Assembly: GCF_003260195.1 (NCBI RefSeq)
Contig: NZ_QEIH01000003.1
Location: 62,001-126,000 of the forward strand
DNA: 64,000 nucleotides
Origin: Lutibacter citreus
Lineage (GTDB): Bacteria; Bacteroidota; Bacteroidia; Flavobacteriales; Flavobacteriaceae
Reading direction: 5' to 3'
The notes beneath the pieces are model-generated. The model was not told the DNA's origin. It ran no database searches and saw nothing but the letters and a program-made list of their open reading frames with translations. Position 1 is the stretch's first letter. Every line of letters begins with the position of its first letter. Shown in pieces: positions 43,678 to 53,706 of the stretch. A program made the translations under genes and the position numbers.

Positions 43678-43709
43678 TTAATTTGATTTTTTTATTATAA
43701 ATATATTAA

Positions 43710-44963
43710 TTATAGTTCTATTTTATTATTTGAAATAATTCCATATACTTCTCCGTTCATTTTTTTATCTAAAAAAATAGAGTTTTTTGAAGTTGAAAGA
43801 ATTAAATTTTTTGAAAATTGATATTCAATTTCAGGGTTGAATAAAGTAAGATTAGCTTTTTCTCCAATATTAATTATGTTATTATCTATTTTAAATCTAT
43901 TTCTTGGCTTAGTGGTTAAACAAGAAATTAAACTTTCTAATGAAATAACTTTGTTTAAAGCTCCAAATAAACTTTCAAGGCCAATGGTTCCAAATTTAGC
44001 ATTGTTGTATTCAACCTTCTTATGTTCTATGTCTATTGGGTTATGATCACTTGTAATCATATCTATAGTTCCATTTTCAACTCCTTTTATTAAAGCGTTT
44101 ACATCTTTTTTTGTTCTTAAAGGAGGTAAAACTTTAGTATTTGTATCAAAACCAGCAAGTTCATCATCTGTAAGTGCTAAATGATGAGCAGAAACACTAC
44201 AAGTAACATCCAATCCATTTTTTTTAGCTTCTTTTATAAGCTTAACGGAAGTTGCTGTTGAAATTGTAGGAATGTGTAATTTTCCACCAGTATATTCTAA
44301 AAGGAATAAATCTCTTGCAATTTGCATTTCTTCAGCCATACTAGGCATTCCTTTTAAACCTAGTCTGGTACTATTTACGTGTTCGTTAACCAATCCAATT
44401 CCTGCTATTGAATTATCTTGTGGATAGCTATAAACTAAAGCATCGATATTTTGAGCATATTGTAAGGCTATTTTTAAAAGGTTGGCATTTGCAATTGGTT
44501 TGTTGTAATCTCCAAAAGCAATAGCGCCAGAATTTTGCATATCAAATAATTCAGCTAAATCTTTACTTTCTGCATTTTTAGTTAAACATCCAATTGGATA
44601 TAACGATGTAGCTGTATTGTTTCCTTTATTTTTAACAAACTCAATTGCCGTTTTGTTATCTAAAACAGGTTGTGAATTTGGGTTTACGGCAACAGCTGTA
44701 AAACCGCTTTTGGCCGCTGTTTTTAATCCATTATCAATAGTTTCACGTTCTTCAAAACCTGGCTCTCCAAAGCTAACGCTTGTGTCAAACCATCCTTGTG
44801 ATACGTGTAAATTATCTAATTTAATCACTTCAATGTTTTTAGTGTTTTCAATAGAATTTTCTATTTCTTTTATCACACCATTTTCAATTAAAATGTCTTT
44901 AACTTGACCATTAAAAGAGCTTGAAGGGTCAATTATTGTTGCAGCTTTTATGAGTACGTTCAT
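43710..44963 (-). CDS. Dihydroorotase-like protein, probably non-catalytic
   Basis: The 417-residue protein aligns by eye with multifunctional-type dihydroorotase over its full length, which closes a ring in pyrimidine synthesis. However the usual DxHxHxREPG motif reads DTSVSFGEPGFEE (residues 60-72), so both histidines are gone. The segment HIPTIST lacks the second His (usually HxCHxST), and the HAE-type site reads YPQDN. Only ITSDHNP near residue 300 keeps an Asp. These losses remove the zinc ligands. Non-catalytic homologues are known to support aspartate transcarbamoylase, which is a plausible role. The gene overlaps the BatA-domain gene by 4 bases. Confidence 0.85.
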   Translation of the reverse strand: MNVLIKAATIIDPSSSFNGQVKDILIENGVIKEIENSIENTKNIEVIKLDNLHVSQGWFDTSVSFGEPGFEERETIDNGLKTAAKSGFTAVAVNPNSQPVLDNKTAIEFVKNKGNNTATSLYPIGCLTKNAESKDLAELFDMQNSGAIAFGDYNKPIANANLLKIALQYAQNIDALVYSYPQDNSIAGIGLVNEHVNSTRLGLKGMPSMAEEMQIARDLFLLEYTGGKLHIPTISTATSVKLIKEAKKNGLDVTCSVSAHHLALTDDELAGFDTNTKVLPPLRTKKDVNALIKGVENGTIDMITSDHNPIDIEHKKVEYNNAKFGTIGLESLFGALNKVISLESLISCLTTKPRNRFKIDNNIINIGEKANLTLFNPEIEYQFSKNLILSTSKNSIFLDKKMNGEVYGIISNNKIEL

Positions 44964-46918
44964 ATATTAAAATATTTCAATATCAGTATTTCAAGAAACA
45001 AAAATAGAACAGAAAATGCTAAAAACCACTTAAAAAGCCAATTGATTTTTTGTTCATTGTGTATTTCATCAAATAATTCATCAAAACTTGATGAAATCGT
45101 TAAGTTTTTATTGTTCTTTATAATTTCTTTTAAATTTAAATAAGATAAATCACTTTCTTCTCGGTTATAATTAAAAGCGATTGTTTGTATTGTTGCGTCT
45201 CCTTTAAGAACCTCATAAAATCCACTTTTTAAAATATTATCTTGAAAAGATAATCGTACTTTATTTTGAAATACTTGCTGAAGTGGAATAAAATTTTTAT
45301 TGTTATGAGAGATTTTTAAAACTTCGTCCTTATTTAATTTTGTATTAATATCAATATTTATATTGTGTTTTATAGTATAATATAATTCTGAAAATTTAGA
45401 ACTGTGTTTGGCGAAATTATAAAACACAGGAACAATTAAAGGGGATTGTGTAAAGTTAGAAACAGATTTATTAAGTGGTGCAGAAACAACATAAATAATA
45501 CTTTTTTCCCTGTTTACCGATGAAATAAAAGGACTATTATTATCAAAAGATATTATGGTGGAACTACCTTTAAAGTTTCCAATATAATGAGAATTTGTTT
45601 TTGGGTATTGAAAATTTTTAACTTGTTTTTCAAACACATCAGTAATTAATGGATGCTCAAAATTGATACTTGTAATTTTATGTTCAGTATTATTTAAGGT
45701 TGAAATACTACCAATATTTAGTTTATTTAAAAAACTATTATAAGAAGCTATATTAGCATTTAATGATGGAATTAGTACTAAATTACCTCCATTAACTATA
45801 AACTCATTTAAGACGTTTGTTAACTCTATTGGAAAAATTTCTATTTCATTTAAAACTATTAAATCTTGTTTTTGAATTGTATTGTAGTTTAAATTTTTGA
45901 TAGAAGATGACAAGAAATTAAATTCACTTTGGGTGTAAATTTTAGATAAAAAAGAGGAGGGAAGTCCTAAATTTAAAACATTTATTTTTTGAGGTTTTGA
46001 CATTGAAAAAAAGAAATCATTGTCAAATTTTAATCCATTGTCTATTAATGAAATTTTACCATTAAAATTATTTTCAACTGGAATAGAAAATTGAACATTG
46101 GTTTGATTTTTATTATTGAATCTAGCAGATGTTTTTCCAATTAACTTCTCATTATTATATAATGAAATGGGAATATTTAAATTGTTATTTTTTGTGCTTT
46201 TTATCTCTATATTTAAAAGTATTTCATTAGTGTTTTGCTCTTTTATATAAACGCTGTCAATATATATATTATCAGATTTTTCGGGACTTACTTTTAATAA
46301 ATTAATACTAGAGTTTACATTTGTAACAAAATTTTTATTTATATGATTAATATTTTGGAAGTCAGATATTAATATGTTTTTATTTAAAGTGTTAATTGAT
46401 TTCTTATTTTGATTGTTTAATTTAAGTAATGCTGTGTTTAAATTTAATTTAAAAGGGCTGTAATCAATGTTTAATAAGCTGTTTTTTAGGTTTTTTGAAT
46501 CAATATTTGTTAAAATGTCATTATTTGTAATTATAGATATTTGTTCATTTTTATTAGAATAATTGTCAATAATAGTTTGAACGTTTCTTTTAAATAATTC
46601 TCCGCTTTTTCCTTTAGCTTGCATGCTATAGGAATTATCTAAATATAGTGTTGTGTTAAATTTATAATCTTTAGTATAGTTAGAGAAATACGGTTGGCAA
46701 AAAGCAATAATTAAACAAGCAAAAGCAAGAAGCCTGCAAAACAAAATTAACCATTTTTTTAAACGAGCACTTTTACGAGTTTGCTGCTCTATGTTTTTTA
46801 AAAACTTTACATTGGTGAAAGGAATTTTAACAAAACGTTGTAATTGAAATAAATGAATAACAATCGGAATTATTAACGCAAAGAGTGCAAATAAGAGTTC
46901 TGGATGTTTAAATTGCAT
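44960..46918 (-). CDS. BatA-domain membrane protein with degenerate VWA region
   Basis: The 652-residue protein starts with the BatA N-terminal block (MQFKHPELLFALFALIIPIV, then HLFQLQRFVKIPFTNVKFLK), followed by a second membrane segment near residues 58-78 and a VWA-like start (YLDNSYSMQAKG, DNSYS fitting DxSxS). The middle is a long extracellular or periplasmic stretch, and a last hydrophobic segment lies near residues 632-650. Such proteins are typical in Flavobacteriia and are sometimes called aerotolerance regulators; their function is unclear. It is in the run with lolD and mtnN and overlaps the next gene. Confidence 0.85.
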   Translation of the reverse strand: MQFKHPELLFALFALIIPIVIHLFQLQRFVKIPFTNVKFLKNIEQQTRKSARLKKWLILFCRLLAFACLIIAFCQPYFSNYTKDYKFNTTLYLDNSYSMQAKGKSGELFKRNVQTIIDNYSNKNEQISIITNNDILTNIDSKNLKNSLLNIDYSPFKLNLNTALLKLNNQNKKSINTLNKNILISDFQNINHINKNFVTNVNSSINLLKVSPEKSDNIYIDSVYIKEQNTNEILLNIEIKSTKNNNLNIPISLYNNEKLIGKTSARFNNKNQTNVQFSIPVENNFNGKISLIDNGLKFDNDFFFSMSKPQKINVLNLGLPSSFLSKIYTQSEFNFLSSSIKNLNYNTIQKQDLIVLNEIEIFPIELTNVLNEFIVNGGNLVLIPSLNANIASYNSFLNKLNIGSISTLNNTEHKITSINFEHPLITDVFEKQVKNFQYPKTNSHYIGNFKGSSTIISFDNNSPFISSVNREKSIIYVVSAPLNKSVSNFTQSPLIVPVFYNFAKHSSKFSELYYTIKHNINIDINTKLNKDEVLKISHNNKNFIPLQQVFQNKVRLSFQDNILKSGFYEVLKGDATIQTIAFNYNREESDLSYLNLKEIIKNNKNLTISSSFDELFDEIHNEQKINWLFKWFLAFSVLFLFLEILILKYFNI

Positions 46919-46967
46919 TGTTTAATTATTAATTATTCAGTTTAATTATTTTGATAATATAGTATTG

Positions 46968-47708
46968 CTATTGTGCTTTAAAATAATATTTTAATATTCC
47001 CAAAGCATAGTTACTTGCAATGGATTTTGAGAATTTTGAAAAATCAATTCCTGCATTGTCATTTGCTTTATCTGAAATAATTCGAATTATAGAAAAAGGA
47101 ATTTCATACTCAAAGCAAACTTGTGCAACTGCAGCTCCTTCCATTTCAACACAAATAGTTGTAGGTAAAACTTTATTAAGTCTTTTTATTTTTTTTAAGC
47201 TAGAAATAAATTGATCTCCACTAGCAATATCTCCAACTATTAATTTTGGTTTAGTAATATCAAAGCATAAAGCTTCTGAACTATTAACAAAGTTATTATA
47301 ATTTTTAAAAAATTGTTTCGTTGCCTTTTTAAGCTTTTTTGAGTTTTGAGTTTTTAATGACTTTTTCTTAATTATTGGGATTTCAAATTTTTTGTAAAAT
47401 GGTTTAGCATTTAAATCATGTTGAAATAATCTTTTTCCTATTACCACATCTCCAATATTTAATTCATCAAATATAGCGCCTGCAACACCAGTAAAAATAA
47501 TTTCACTAGGGTTAAAATCGTTGATAAGTTGTGTAGTAGTTGCAGATGAAGCAACTTTTCCCCATCTAGAAAAAACTAGTACTACATCTGTATTAAACAG
47601 CTTTCCTTTGTAATAAGTTCGTTTTCCCTTTTCGGTGGTTGTTACTTCTTTAAGTTCATTTAGCAATGCGTTTATTTCCTCTGGCATTGCGCTAATAATT
47701 CCAATCAT
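46968..47708 (-). CDS. mtnN: 5'-methylthioadenosine/S-adenosylhomocysteine nucleosidase
   Basis: The 246-residue protein begins MIGIISAMPEEI, with the catalytic Glu near residue 11. It has the purine-binding segment VGDIASGDQFI, the substrate motif CVEMEGAAVAQV and the general acid Asp in RIISDKAND. The enzyme cleaves adenine from methylthioadenosine and S-adenosylhomocysteine. It is longer than the E. coli enzyme (232) because of a Lys-rich insert near residues 110-135. It follows lolD by 9 bases. Confidence 0.92.
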   Translation of the reverse strand: MIGIISAMPEEINALLNELKEVTTTEKGKRTYYKGKLFNTDVVLVFSRWGKVASSATTTQLINDFNPSEIIFTGVAGAIFDELNIGDVVIGKRLFQHDLNAKPFYKKFEIPIIKKKSLKTQNSKKLKKATKQFFKNYNNFVNSSEALCFDITKPKLIVGDIASGDQFISSLKKIKRLNKVLPTTICVEMEGAAVAQVCFEYEIPFSIIRIISDKANDNAGIDFSKFSKSIASNYALGILKYYFKAQ

Positions 47709-47717
47709 GAATTAACT

Positions 47718-48380
47718 TTAATTAATTATTTTACCATCTTTCATTTCTAATTTTCGATCGGCCATATCTGCTAATTCCTGGTTATGTGTTACAATAACAA
47801 AGGTTTGATTGAATTTTTCTCTCAATTCAAAAAATAATTTATGTAAATTTTCAGCAGAAGTAGAATCTAAATTTCCACTTGGTTCATCAGCAAAAATTAC
47901 ATCAGGATTGTTAACTAATGCTCTGGCAACAGCAACTCTTTGTTGTTCACCTCCAGATAATTCATTTGGTTTATGATGTAACCGGTGAGATAAACCTAAA
48001 AATTGTAATAATTCAATGGCTCTTTTTTCAGCTTCTTTTTTAGATTTATTTGCAATAAATGCAGGTATACAAACATTTTCAATTGCATTAAATTCAGGTA
48101 GTAATTGATGAAATTGAAATATAAAACCAATATGTTTATTTCTAAATTTAGAAAGCGTCTTATCTTTTAATTTTAAAAGGTCTATACTATTAATTTGAAG
48201 TTCTGAGTTTTCACTTTTAGAAGGTTGGTCTAATGTTCCTAAAATTTGAAGTAACGTTGTTTTTCCTGCTCCTGAAGGCCCTACAATAGCTATAACTTCT
48301 CCTTTTTTTATTGATAAATCAACTCCTTTTAAAACTTCTAATTCTCCGTAAAATTTATGTATGTTTTTTGCTTCGATCAT
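47718..48380 (-). CDS. lolD: LolD-type ABC transporter ATP-binding protein
   Basis: The 220-residue protein has Walker A GPSGAGKT (residues 34-41), Q-loop [16 protein letters not shown], signature [15 protein letters not shown] and Walker [13 protein letters not shown]. The Q-loop and signature contexts match LolD, which powers release of lipoproteins from the inner membrane with LolCE. A MacB-type ATPase is an alternative. No permease gene lies nearby in this window. It is first in the minus run lolD-mtnN-BatA-dihydroorotase-like-DUF4870. Confidence 0.87.
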   Translation of the reverse strand: MIEAKNIHKFYGELEVLKGVDLSIKKGEVIAIVGPSGAGKTTLLQILGTLDQPSKSENSELQINSIDLLKLKDKTLSKFRNKHIGFIFQFHQLLPEFNAIENVCIPAFIANKSKKEAEKRAIELLQFLGLSHRLHHKPNELSGGEQQRVAVARALVNNPDVIFADEPSGNLDSTSAENLHKLFFELREKFNQTFVIVTHNQELADMADRKLEMKDGKIIN

Positions 48381-48781
48381 TATATTTAATAACAGCTGTG
48401 AAAATACAATTAAAATTTAATTACAACCAATTTTTCCTTTATTATAATATTATAAGCAAACGAATTTTAAAAATAAAATAAAAATAGCAAACCTTTAAAT
48501 CTTATATCTAAGTTTTTGTAGAAATTGGTTGTAAAAATTTATTTTAAAATATAGAGCTCGCATTTTAATTCTTTATAAATAGAGACGGAACCATATTTTT
48601 TTCAAAATAAAAATTACATTTTAGTAAATAATTCTTCTTAATGTATAATATTACATATACTGTAAATTACAAATGGAATTTTTAGATATCTTTTATAATT
48701 GAAAAATATTTAAATATTCCTCATGAAAATTAAGTTTTGATTTATTACATTTGTTGAAACCATAATAAAAATTAAATACTA
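48381..48781. other. Divergent AT-rich intergenic region upstream of sucC
   Basis: The 401-bp stretch between divergent lolD and sucC has no ORF that I would support. It contains a plus-strand -7 box (48746-48753). Otherwise it is AT-rich spacer with no clear hairpin. Confidence 0.6.
48746..48753 (+). promoter_or_regulatory. Putative -7 box of sucC
   Basis: TACATTTG matches TAnnTTTG and ends 28 bases before the ATG at 48782. No TTG at the usual distance was seen. Confidence 0.45.
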
Positions 48782-49978
48782 ATGAATTTACACGAATACC
48801 AAGGAAAAGAGTTATTGAATAGTTTTGGTGTAAGAATTCAACGTGGAATTGTTGCAGATAATCATAAAAAAGCAGTTGAAGCTGCAAAACAATTGGCTAC
48901 CGAAACAGGTACCGGTTGGTGGGTTGTTAAGGCTCAAATTCATGCCGGTGGTAGAGGTAAAGGTGGTGGAGTTAAATTAGCAAAAAGTTTAGCAGAAGTA
49001 GAAAGTATTTCGGAAAGTATAATAGGTATGATGCTAAAGACGCCTCAAACTCCGCCTCAAGGAAAAAAGGTTAGTCAGGTATTAATTGCTGAAGACGTTT
49101 ATTATCCTGGAAAAAATGAGCCTGAAGAATATTACATGTCTGTACTTTTAAATAGAGGTACTGGAAAAAATATGATAATGTATTCAACCGAGGGAGGTAT
49201 GGATATTGAAACTGTGGCAGAAAAAACACCTCATTTAATTTTCACAGAAGATATTGATCCTTTATTAGGATTGTTACCATTTCAAGCTCGTAAAATTGCA
49301 TTTAATTTAGGTTTATCTGGAGTTGCATTAAAAGAAATGATAAAATTTGTTACTTCATTATATACTGCATTTGTAGAATCTGATTCTTCATTATTTGAAA
49401 TTAACCCAGTGTTAAAAACATCAGATGATAAAATTTTAGCTGTAGATTCTAAAGTAACTATAGATGATAATGCTTTATTCCGTCATAAAGATTTGGCTGA
49501 ATTAAGAGATTTAAGAGAAGAAAACGATATAGAAGTTGAAGCAAATGCTGCTGGTTTAAATTATGTAGATTTAGACGGGAATGTTGGTTGTATGGTGAAT
49601 GGAGCAGGATTGGCGATGAGTACAATGGATTTAATTAAACAATCAGGTGGTGAGCCAGCTAACTTTTTAGATGTTGGTGGTACTGCAGATGCAAAACGTG
49701 TTGAAACTGCTTTTAGAATTATCTTAAAAGATGAGAATGTAAAAGCAATATTAGTAAATATTTTTGGAGGTATTGTTCGCTGTGATAGAGTTGCTCAAGG
49801 AGTTATTGATGCTTATAAAAATATGGGCGATGCTATAAAAGTTCCTATTATTGTTCGTTTACAAGGTACTAATGCTGTTGAAGCAAAACAATTAATTGAT
49901 GATAGTGGTTTGGACGTGATTTCGGCAACAGAATTTCAAGAAGCTGCTGATAAAGTTCAAGAAGTACTTGATAAATAG
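48782..49978 (+). CDS. sucC: Succinyl-CoA synthetase beta subunit (ADP-forming)
   Basis: The 398-residue protein starts MNLHEYQGKELLNSFG, typical of the ATP-grasp beta subunit. It contains VKAQIHAGGRGKGGGVKLA, ADEVYYPG-like LIAEDVYYPG, the Ser/Asn CoA-ligase part GGTADAKRVE and the conserved FGGIVRCDRVAQG. The enzyme couples succinyl-CoA to succinate with nucleotide triphosphate formation in the TCA cycle, together with SucD, whose gene is not next to it here. It is a single-gene unit with its own -7 box and terminator. Confidence 0.97.
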   Translation: MNLHEYQGKELLNSFGVRIQRGIVADNHKKAVEAAKQLATETGTGWWVVKAQIHAGGRGKGGGVKLAKSLAEVESISESIIGMMLKTPQTPPQGKKVSQVLIAEDVYYPGKNEPEEYYMSVLLNRGTGKNMIMYSTEGGMDIETVAEKTPHLIFTEDIDPLLGLLPFQARKIAFNLGLSGVALKEMIKFVTSLYTAFVESDSSLFEINPVLKTSDDKILAVDSKVTIDDNALFRHKDLAELRDLREENDIEVEANAAGLNYVDLDGNVGCMVNGAGLAMSTMDLIKQSGGEPANFLDVGGTADAKRVETAFRIILKDENVKAILVNIFGGIVRCDRVAQGVIDAYKNMGDAIKVPIIVRLQGTNAVEAKQLIDDSGLDVISATEFQEAADKVQEVLDK

Positions 49979-49995
49979 GAAATTAAAATATAAAA

Positions 49996-50036
49996 TAAAT
50001 AAGCCTGTTGAATTTTAAATTCAACAGGCTTATTTA
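49996..50036. terminator. Bidirectional terminator after sucC
   Basis: AATAAGCCTGTTGAATTT pairs with AAATTCAACAGGCTTATT around a minimal loop. It also lies 19 bases after the stop of the convergent M1 peptidase gene. Confidence 0.9.
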
Positions 50037-50054
50037 TTTTATAATAAGTTCCTA

Positions 50055-52310
50055 TTAGCTTTTTAAATGATTCTTTTTAAATCTTTCAAATTTGTTTTCA
50101 GTATTTTTAGGCCAACTATTGTTACTTAAATTAACATCAGCAGTTTGTTCATTTGGATCTAAAGTAATCTTTTTAATTGCCTTTGCCGAAGGAAATAATT
50201 TAGTTACTTCCTTGTCATTTTTTCTCCAGATTTCAGCAGGATATTTTTTAATTTCTTCAGAGCCATCTTCGTATTCAAACTTCACTATAATTGGCATTAC
50301 TAAATCACCAGGTTTTTCAAATTTTAATTCATAAAAATATTTTGGAGTAGTTAGCTCATTTTGTTCTTTTGAATTGAAATTTTGTTGTATATAGTCTTTT
50401 AAAATTTGATAATCTTCAGGTGATTTTTTCTCTAAACTTTTTGAAAAATCATCGCTTTCTTCTGAAACTAAAAATAAAGAAGGAGGTATTTGACTTTCAG
50501 GAATTCCATATCTTTTAAAAATTTCTATCGCATTTTTTGTAGGTTTATCTGAAATATAATATTTCTTAACATCTTTAATTCCAATATCATTATTTCCTGT
50601 AGTGTAAAACCAACCTCTCCAAAACCAATCTAAATCCATTGCAGAAGCATCTTCCATAGTTCTAAAAAAATCAGCAGGTGTAGGATGTTTAAATTTCCAT
50701 CGTTTAGCATACGTTTTAAATGCATAATCAAATAATTCAGGCCCCATAATACTTTGTCTAAGTATAAATAAACCTGCTGCTGGTTTTCCATATGCATTAG
50801 AACCAAAATTAAAAACATTATCTCCTTGAGACATTATTGGAGCCAATCTACTTTGATCACCTTTCATATAGCCAACAATATTTTTAGGATATTTAGACAT
50901 TGGGAAAATTTCAGAATCGTATTCATATTCTGCTAAAATTTCTAAAAATGAATTTATTCCTTCATCCATCCATGTCCATTGTCTTTCATCAGAATTCACA
51001 ATCATAGGAAAGAAATTATGACCAACCTCATGGGTAATAACACCTATCATTCCTTTTTTAGTTCGTTCACTAAATTTTCCATTTTCATTTACTCTACCAA
51101 AATTAAAGCATATCATTGGGTATTCCATTCCCATTTCTACATTTATAGATGATGCTTGTGGATAAGGATAATCAAATGTGTGTTTTGAATAAACTTTAAG
51201 TGTATTAGCAACAACTCTTGTAGAATGTTTTTCCCATAATTCTTTACCTTCTTTAGGAAATAGGGAATATGCCATTACAGTTTTTGTTTTCAGTTTTACA
51301 GCCATGGCATCCCACATATAATTTGCCGATGTTGCAAATGCAAAATCTCTCACGTTATTAGCTTGTAGTTTCCAAGTTTTAGTTTTATTGCTTTTAGTTT
51401 TTGAAGCAATTAAGGCATCTTCTGGAGTAACAATATAAATGGGGTTATTATAGGTTTTTTGAGAATCTAAATAAGCTTTGTACTGTGTTTTAGATAAAAC
51501 TTCTTTAGGGTTTTGAATAGTACCTGTGCCGTTTAAAACAAAATTATCTGGAATTGTAATAGATACATTGAAATCTCCAAATTCTAAAGCAAATTCACTA
51601 GAGCCCCAAAATTGTTTATTTTGCCAACCTTCAATGTTATTATAAACAGCCAATCTTGGGTAAAATTGGGCAATTGCATAGGCTGAATTTCCATCTTCAA
51701 AAATCTCATATCCAGATCGGCCTCTATCTACAACATAGTTATTGATGTTATACCACCATTTAATTTTAAAAATAAATTCTTCTCCAGAAGCTAATGGCTC
51801 ATTTAAATCAATACGCATCATTGTTTGATTTATCATATAGTTCAAACTGTTTCCATTTTCATCTTTTACCTGTTCAATTTTAAAGCCTCCATCAAAAGGC
51901 TTTCCCATAAAACTTTTAGTGAATTTTGAAGGAGAGTATAAAGTTTTTGGACCATTTCCATTTCTATCGTTTCCTTTAGAATTTGCAGCTCTTACATTTT
52001 GATCTAATTGAACCCATAAATAATCTAAATTATCTTTAGAATTATTATGATAAGTAATTGTTTCATTACCCTTAATTAGATGATTTACATCATCTAATTC
52101 AATATTTATATTGTAATCTACTTTTTGTTGTGTGTATTCGTAGCCAGGAGCACCAGAAGCTGTATGTTGTTTATTGGGAGTTGGTAATTCCTGATTAAGC
52201 TGTTTAAATTTACTAGTGTTGTAATGACTTTTTTGGTTTGTTTCTTGGGAAAAAACGGAAGTTGATACTATTACTATTGAAAGTAATGTAAAGAAAAATC
52301 TATTCATCAA
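50055..52310 (-). CDS. Secreted M1 family metallopeptidase
   Basis: The 751-residue protein has a signal peptide (MMNRFFFTLLSIVIVSTSVFSQ). The gluzincin motif HEVGH lies near residue 427 and the third zinc ligand Glu (DEG) about 20 residues later. A GMEYP motif before it corresponds to the M1 substrate-recognition GAMEN-like loop. The protein is likely a periplasmic or surface aminopeptidase acting on peptide N-termini. ATG 52310 and the next ATG at 52307 are equally possible. It is preceded by a DUF6702 gene and two CarboxypepD_reg-like genes on the same strand, an arrangement common in Flavobacteriaceae. Confidence 0.93.
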   Translation of the reverse strand: MMNRFFFTLLSIVIVSTSVFSQETNQKSHYNTSKFKQLNQELPTPNKQHTASGAPGYEYTQQKVDYNINIELDDVNHLIKGNETITYHNNSKDNLDYLWVQLDQNVRAANSKGNDRNGNGPKTLYSPSKFTKSFMGKPFDGGFKIEQVKDENGNSLNYMINQTMMRIDLNEPLASGEEFIFKIKWWYNINNYVVDRGRSGYEIFEDGNSAYAIAQFYPRLAVYNNIEGWQNKQFWGSSEFALEFGDFNVSITIPDNFVLNGTGTIQNPKEVLSKTQYKAYLDSQKTYNNPIYIVTPEDALIASKTKSNKTKTWKLQANNVRDFAFATSANYMWDAMAVKLKTKTVMAYSLFPKEGKELWEKHSTRVVANTLKVYSKHTFDYPYPQASSINVEMGMEYPMICFNFGRVNENGKFSERTKKGMIGVITHEVGHNFFPMIVNSDERQWTWMDEGINSFLEILAEYEYDSEIFPMSKYPKNIVGYMKGDQSRLAPIMSQGDNVFNFGSNAYGKPAAGLFILRQSIMGPELFDYAFKTYAKRWKFKHPTPADFFRTMEDASAMDLDWFWRGWFYTTGNNDIGIKDVKKYYISDKPTKNAIEIFKRYGIPESQIPPSLFLVSEESDDFSKSLEKKSPEDYQILKDYIQQNFNSKEQNELTTPKYFYELKFEKPGDLVMPIIVKFEYEDGSEEIKKYPAEIWRKNDKEVTKLFPSAKAIKKITLDPNEQTADVNLSNNSWPKNTENKFERFKKNHLKS

Positions 52311-52371
52311 ATTTCATGATTGAGTTTAACCTCAAAATTAAAAAAAAATTAACAAAAAAGATTCAAAAAAC

Positions 52372-52866
52372 TTACAATTTTAACAAACCTTTATATGTTT
52401 TATTGTCTAAATAAAAGGTCTTCTGTTTTTTGTTCGCATTTATTTTAATTATGTTTTGTTGATCTTGAAAATCTCTTATTAAACAATTATTAAAAACTTC
52501 AATTGAATTGAGTTTTGGAACATTCGCTATTTCTAAATAAAACCGAATTATATCATCGTCATATTCCTTACCTATATAATCAAATGGAATTTCAACATTG
52601 TTAACAATAACCTTAAAATGCTCATTTAAATACGCTTTAAAATATTTATTAGAAGAAGGTGATTCTTCTTTTGTATTCAGATTTATTTTTACGTTAAAAT
52701 CTTTCATGAGAGTATATTCCAAATCGTTAACAAACAAACCCATTGTAATTTCAATTGATTGTTTTTCGGGTATATAATCTATTTCACACAAACTAATGTA
52801 GTATTTATGAAGCGAGAAAGCTAATAGTGGAACAAGTAATAATAAATAGAGGCTTTTAAGCTTCAT
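52372..52866 (-). CDS. DUF6702 family exported protein
   Basis: The 164-residue protein has a signal peptide (MKLKSLYLLLLVPLLAFSLH) followed by HKYYISLCEIDYIPEKQSIE. This HKYY-x-S start after the signal is characteristic of the DUF6702 family of flavobacteria. The rest looks beta-rich with no catalytic motif. Function is unknown. It sits between the M1 peptidase gene and two CarboxypepD_reg-like genes, 61 bases upstream of the peptidase gene. Confidence 0.78.
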   Translation of the reverse strand: MKLKSLYLLLLVPLLAFSLHKYYISLCEIDYIPEKQSIEITMGLFVNDLEYTLMKDFNVKINLNTKEESPSSNKYFKAYLNEHFKVIVNNVEIPFDYIGKEYDDDIIRFYLEIANVPKLNSIEVFNNCLIRDFQDQQNIIKINANKKQKTFYLDNKTYKGLLKL

Positions 52867-52929
52867 AAAGAATAAGTATTTAAATTATAAAATAACAAAA
52901 AGCATTCCAATAAAAGGTGTTTTTTATAG

Positions 52930-53706
52930 TTATGGTTTTAGAGCTTTAAATTTTGAAGCGTGTTCAACTAAAAAGTTTTTTATAAGAAATTCGTTAGAAT
53001 CGTAATATTCGGTAATTCCCTGGTCTTCGCAAAAATCTATAAATTGAAATATTTTATCTTTTTGAATATTTAAATCATTGGTGAAAAAGTTTTCACCATA
53101 ATTAGTTACTAAATTTTTAATAAATATATCCTGATCGTCAGTACGTTTTTTTAATTGCTTTTTTTCTTTTTTTCTTTTGAGCCTTCCTTTTTTTAAGAAA
53201 AGCTCATCAGCAATTTTAAAAGCTAAGCCAAGTATACTAACTCCATTAGAACTATTTCCTATAGGATCTACATGTTTTCTCATATCTGGAGGTCGGTTGG
53301 TAACTACATCATTTTCATAATCAACCACCATGTTTTTATGAATATAAATATTACTTACATCAATTTTTATATTTTGATTTAAAGTTATTTCATCTAATTC
53401 ATTAAATCCATCTTCTAAGTAAACAATCATTTTTTTAGCTTTAAGATGATGGTCTGAAATAACAATTATACGTTTACTAAAATTAATAGATGAAAAAACT
53501 ATTGAATCTCCAAGTGAGGCATTTAAATTAAATTCGCCCATTTTATTACTTGAAGTTCCAGTAACTTTTGTTTTATTAACAATATTAATATCCTTCAGAA
53601 AAATTGAATCATATTTTACAATTCCATTTAATTTAACCACTTCTTGTCCAAAAGATTTTAAAACAATTAAAGTGAAAAGAAGGAAGAATAAAACGTTATT
53701 TTTCAT
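52930..53706 (-). CDS. CarboxypepD_reg-like exported protein (paralogue 2)
   Basis: The 258-residue protein has a signal peptide (MKNNVLFFLLFTLIVLKSFGQ) and an N-terminal carboxypeptidase-regulatory-like beta domain with GIVKYDSIFLKDINIVN and GEFNLNASLGDSIVFSS. A Lys/Arg-rich middle (KKGRLKRKKEKKQLKKR) and a helical C-terminal end follow, ending near EDQGITEYYDSNEF. Its layout and spacing match the next gene upstream (53696-54475), so the two are tandem paralogues overlapping by 11 bases. They may serve the same unknown role. Such proteins are commonly encoded beside an M1 peptidase. Confidence 0.75.
   Translation of the reverse strand: MKNNVLFFLLFTLIVLKSFGQEVVKLNGIVKYDSIFLKDINIVNKTKVTGTSSNKMGEFNLNASLGDSIVFSSINFSKRIIVISDHHLKAKKMIVYLEDGFNELDEITLNQNIKIDVSNIYIHKNMVVDYENDVVTNRPPDMRKHVDPIGNSSNGVSILGLAFKIADELFLKKGRLKRKKEKKQLKKRTDDQDIFIKNLVTNYGENFFTNDLNIQKDKIFQFIDFCEDQGITEYYDSNEFLIKNFLVEHASKFKALKP

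Noticed and set aside
52311-52371. A small hairpin (TTGAG/CTCAA) upstream of the M1 peptidase
   Set aside because: The stem is only 5 bp and is not followed by a proper T-run.
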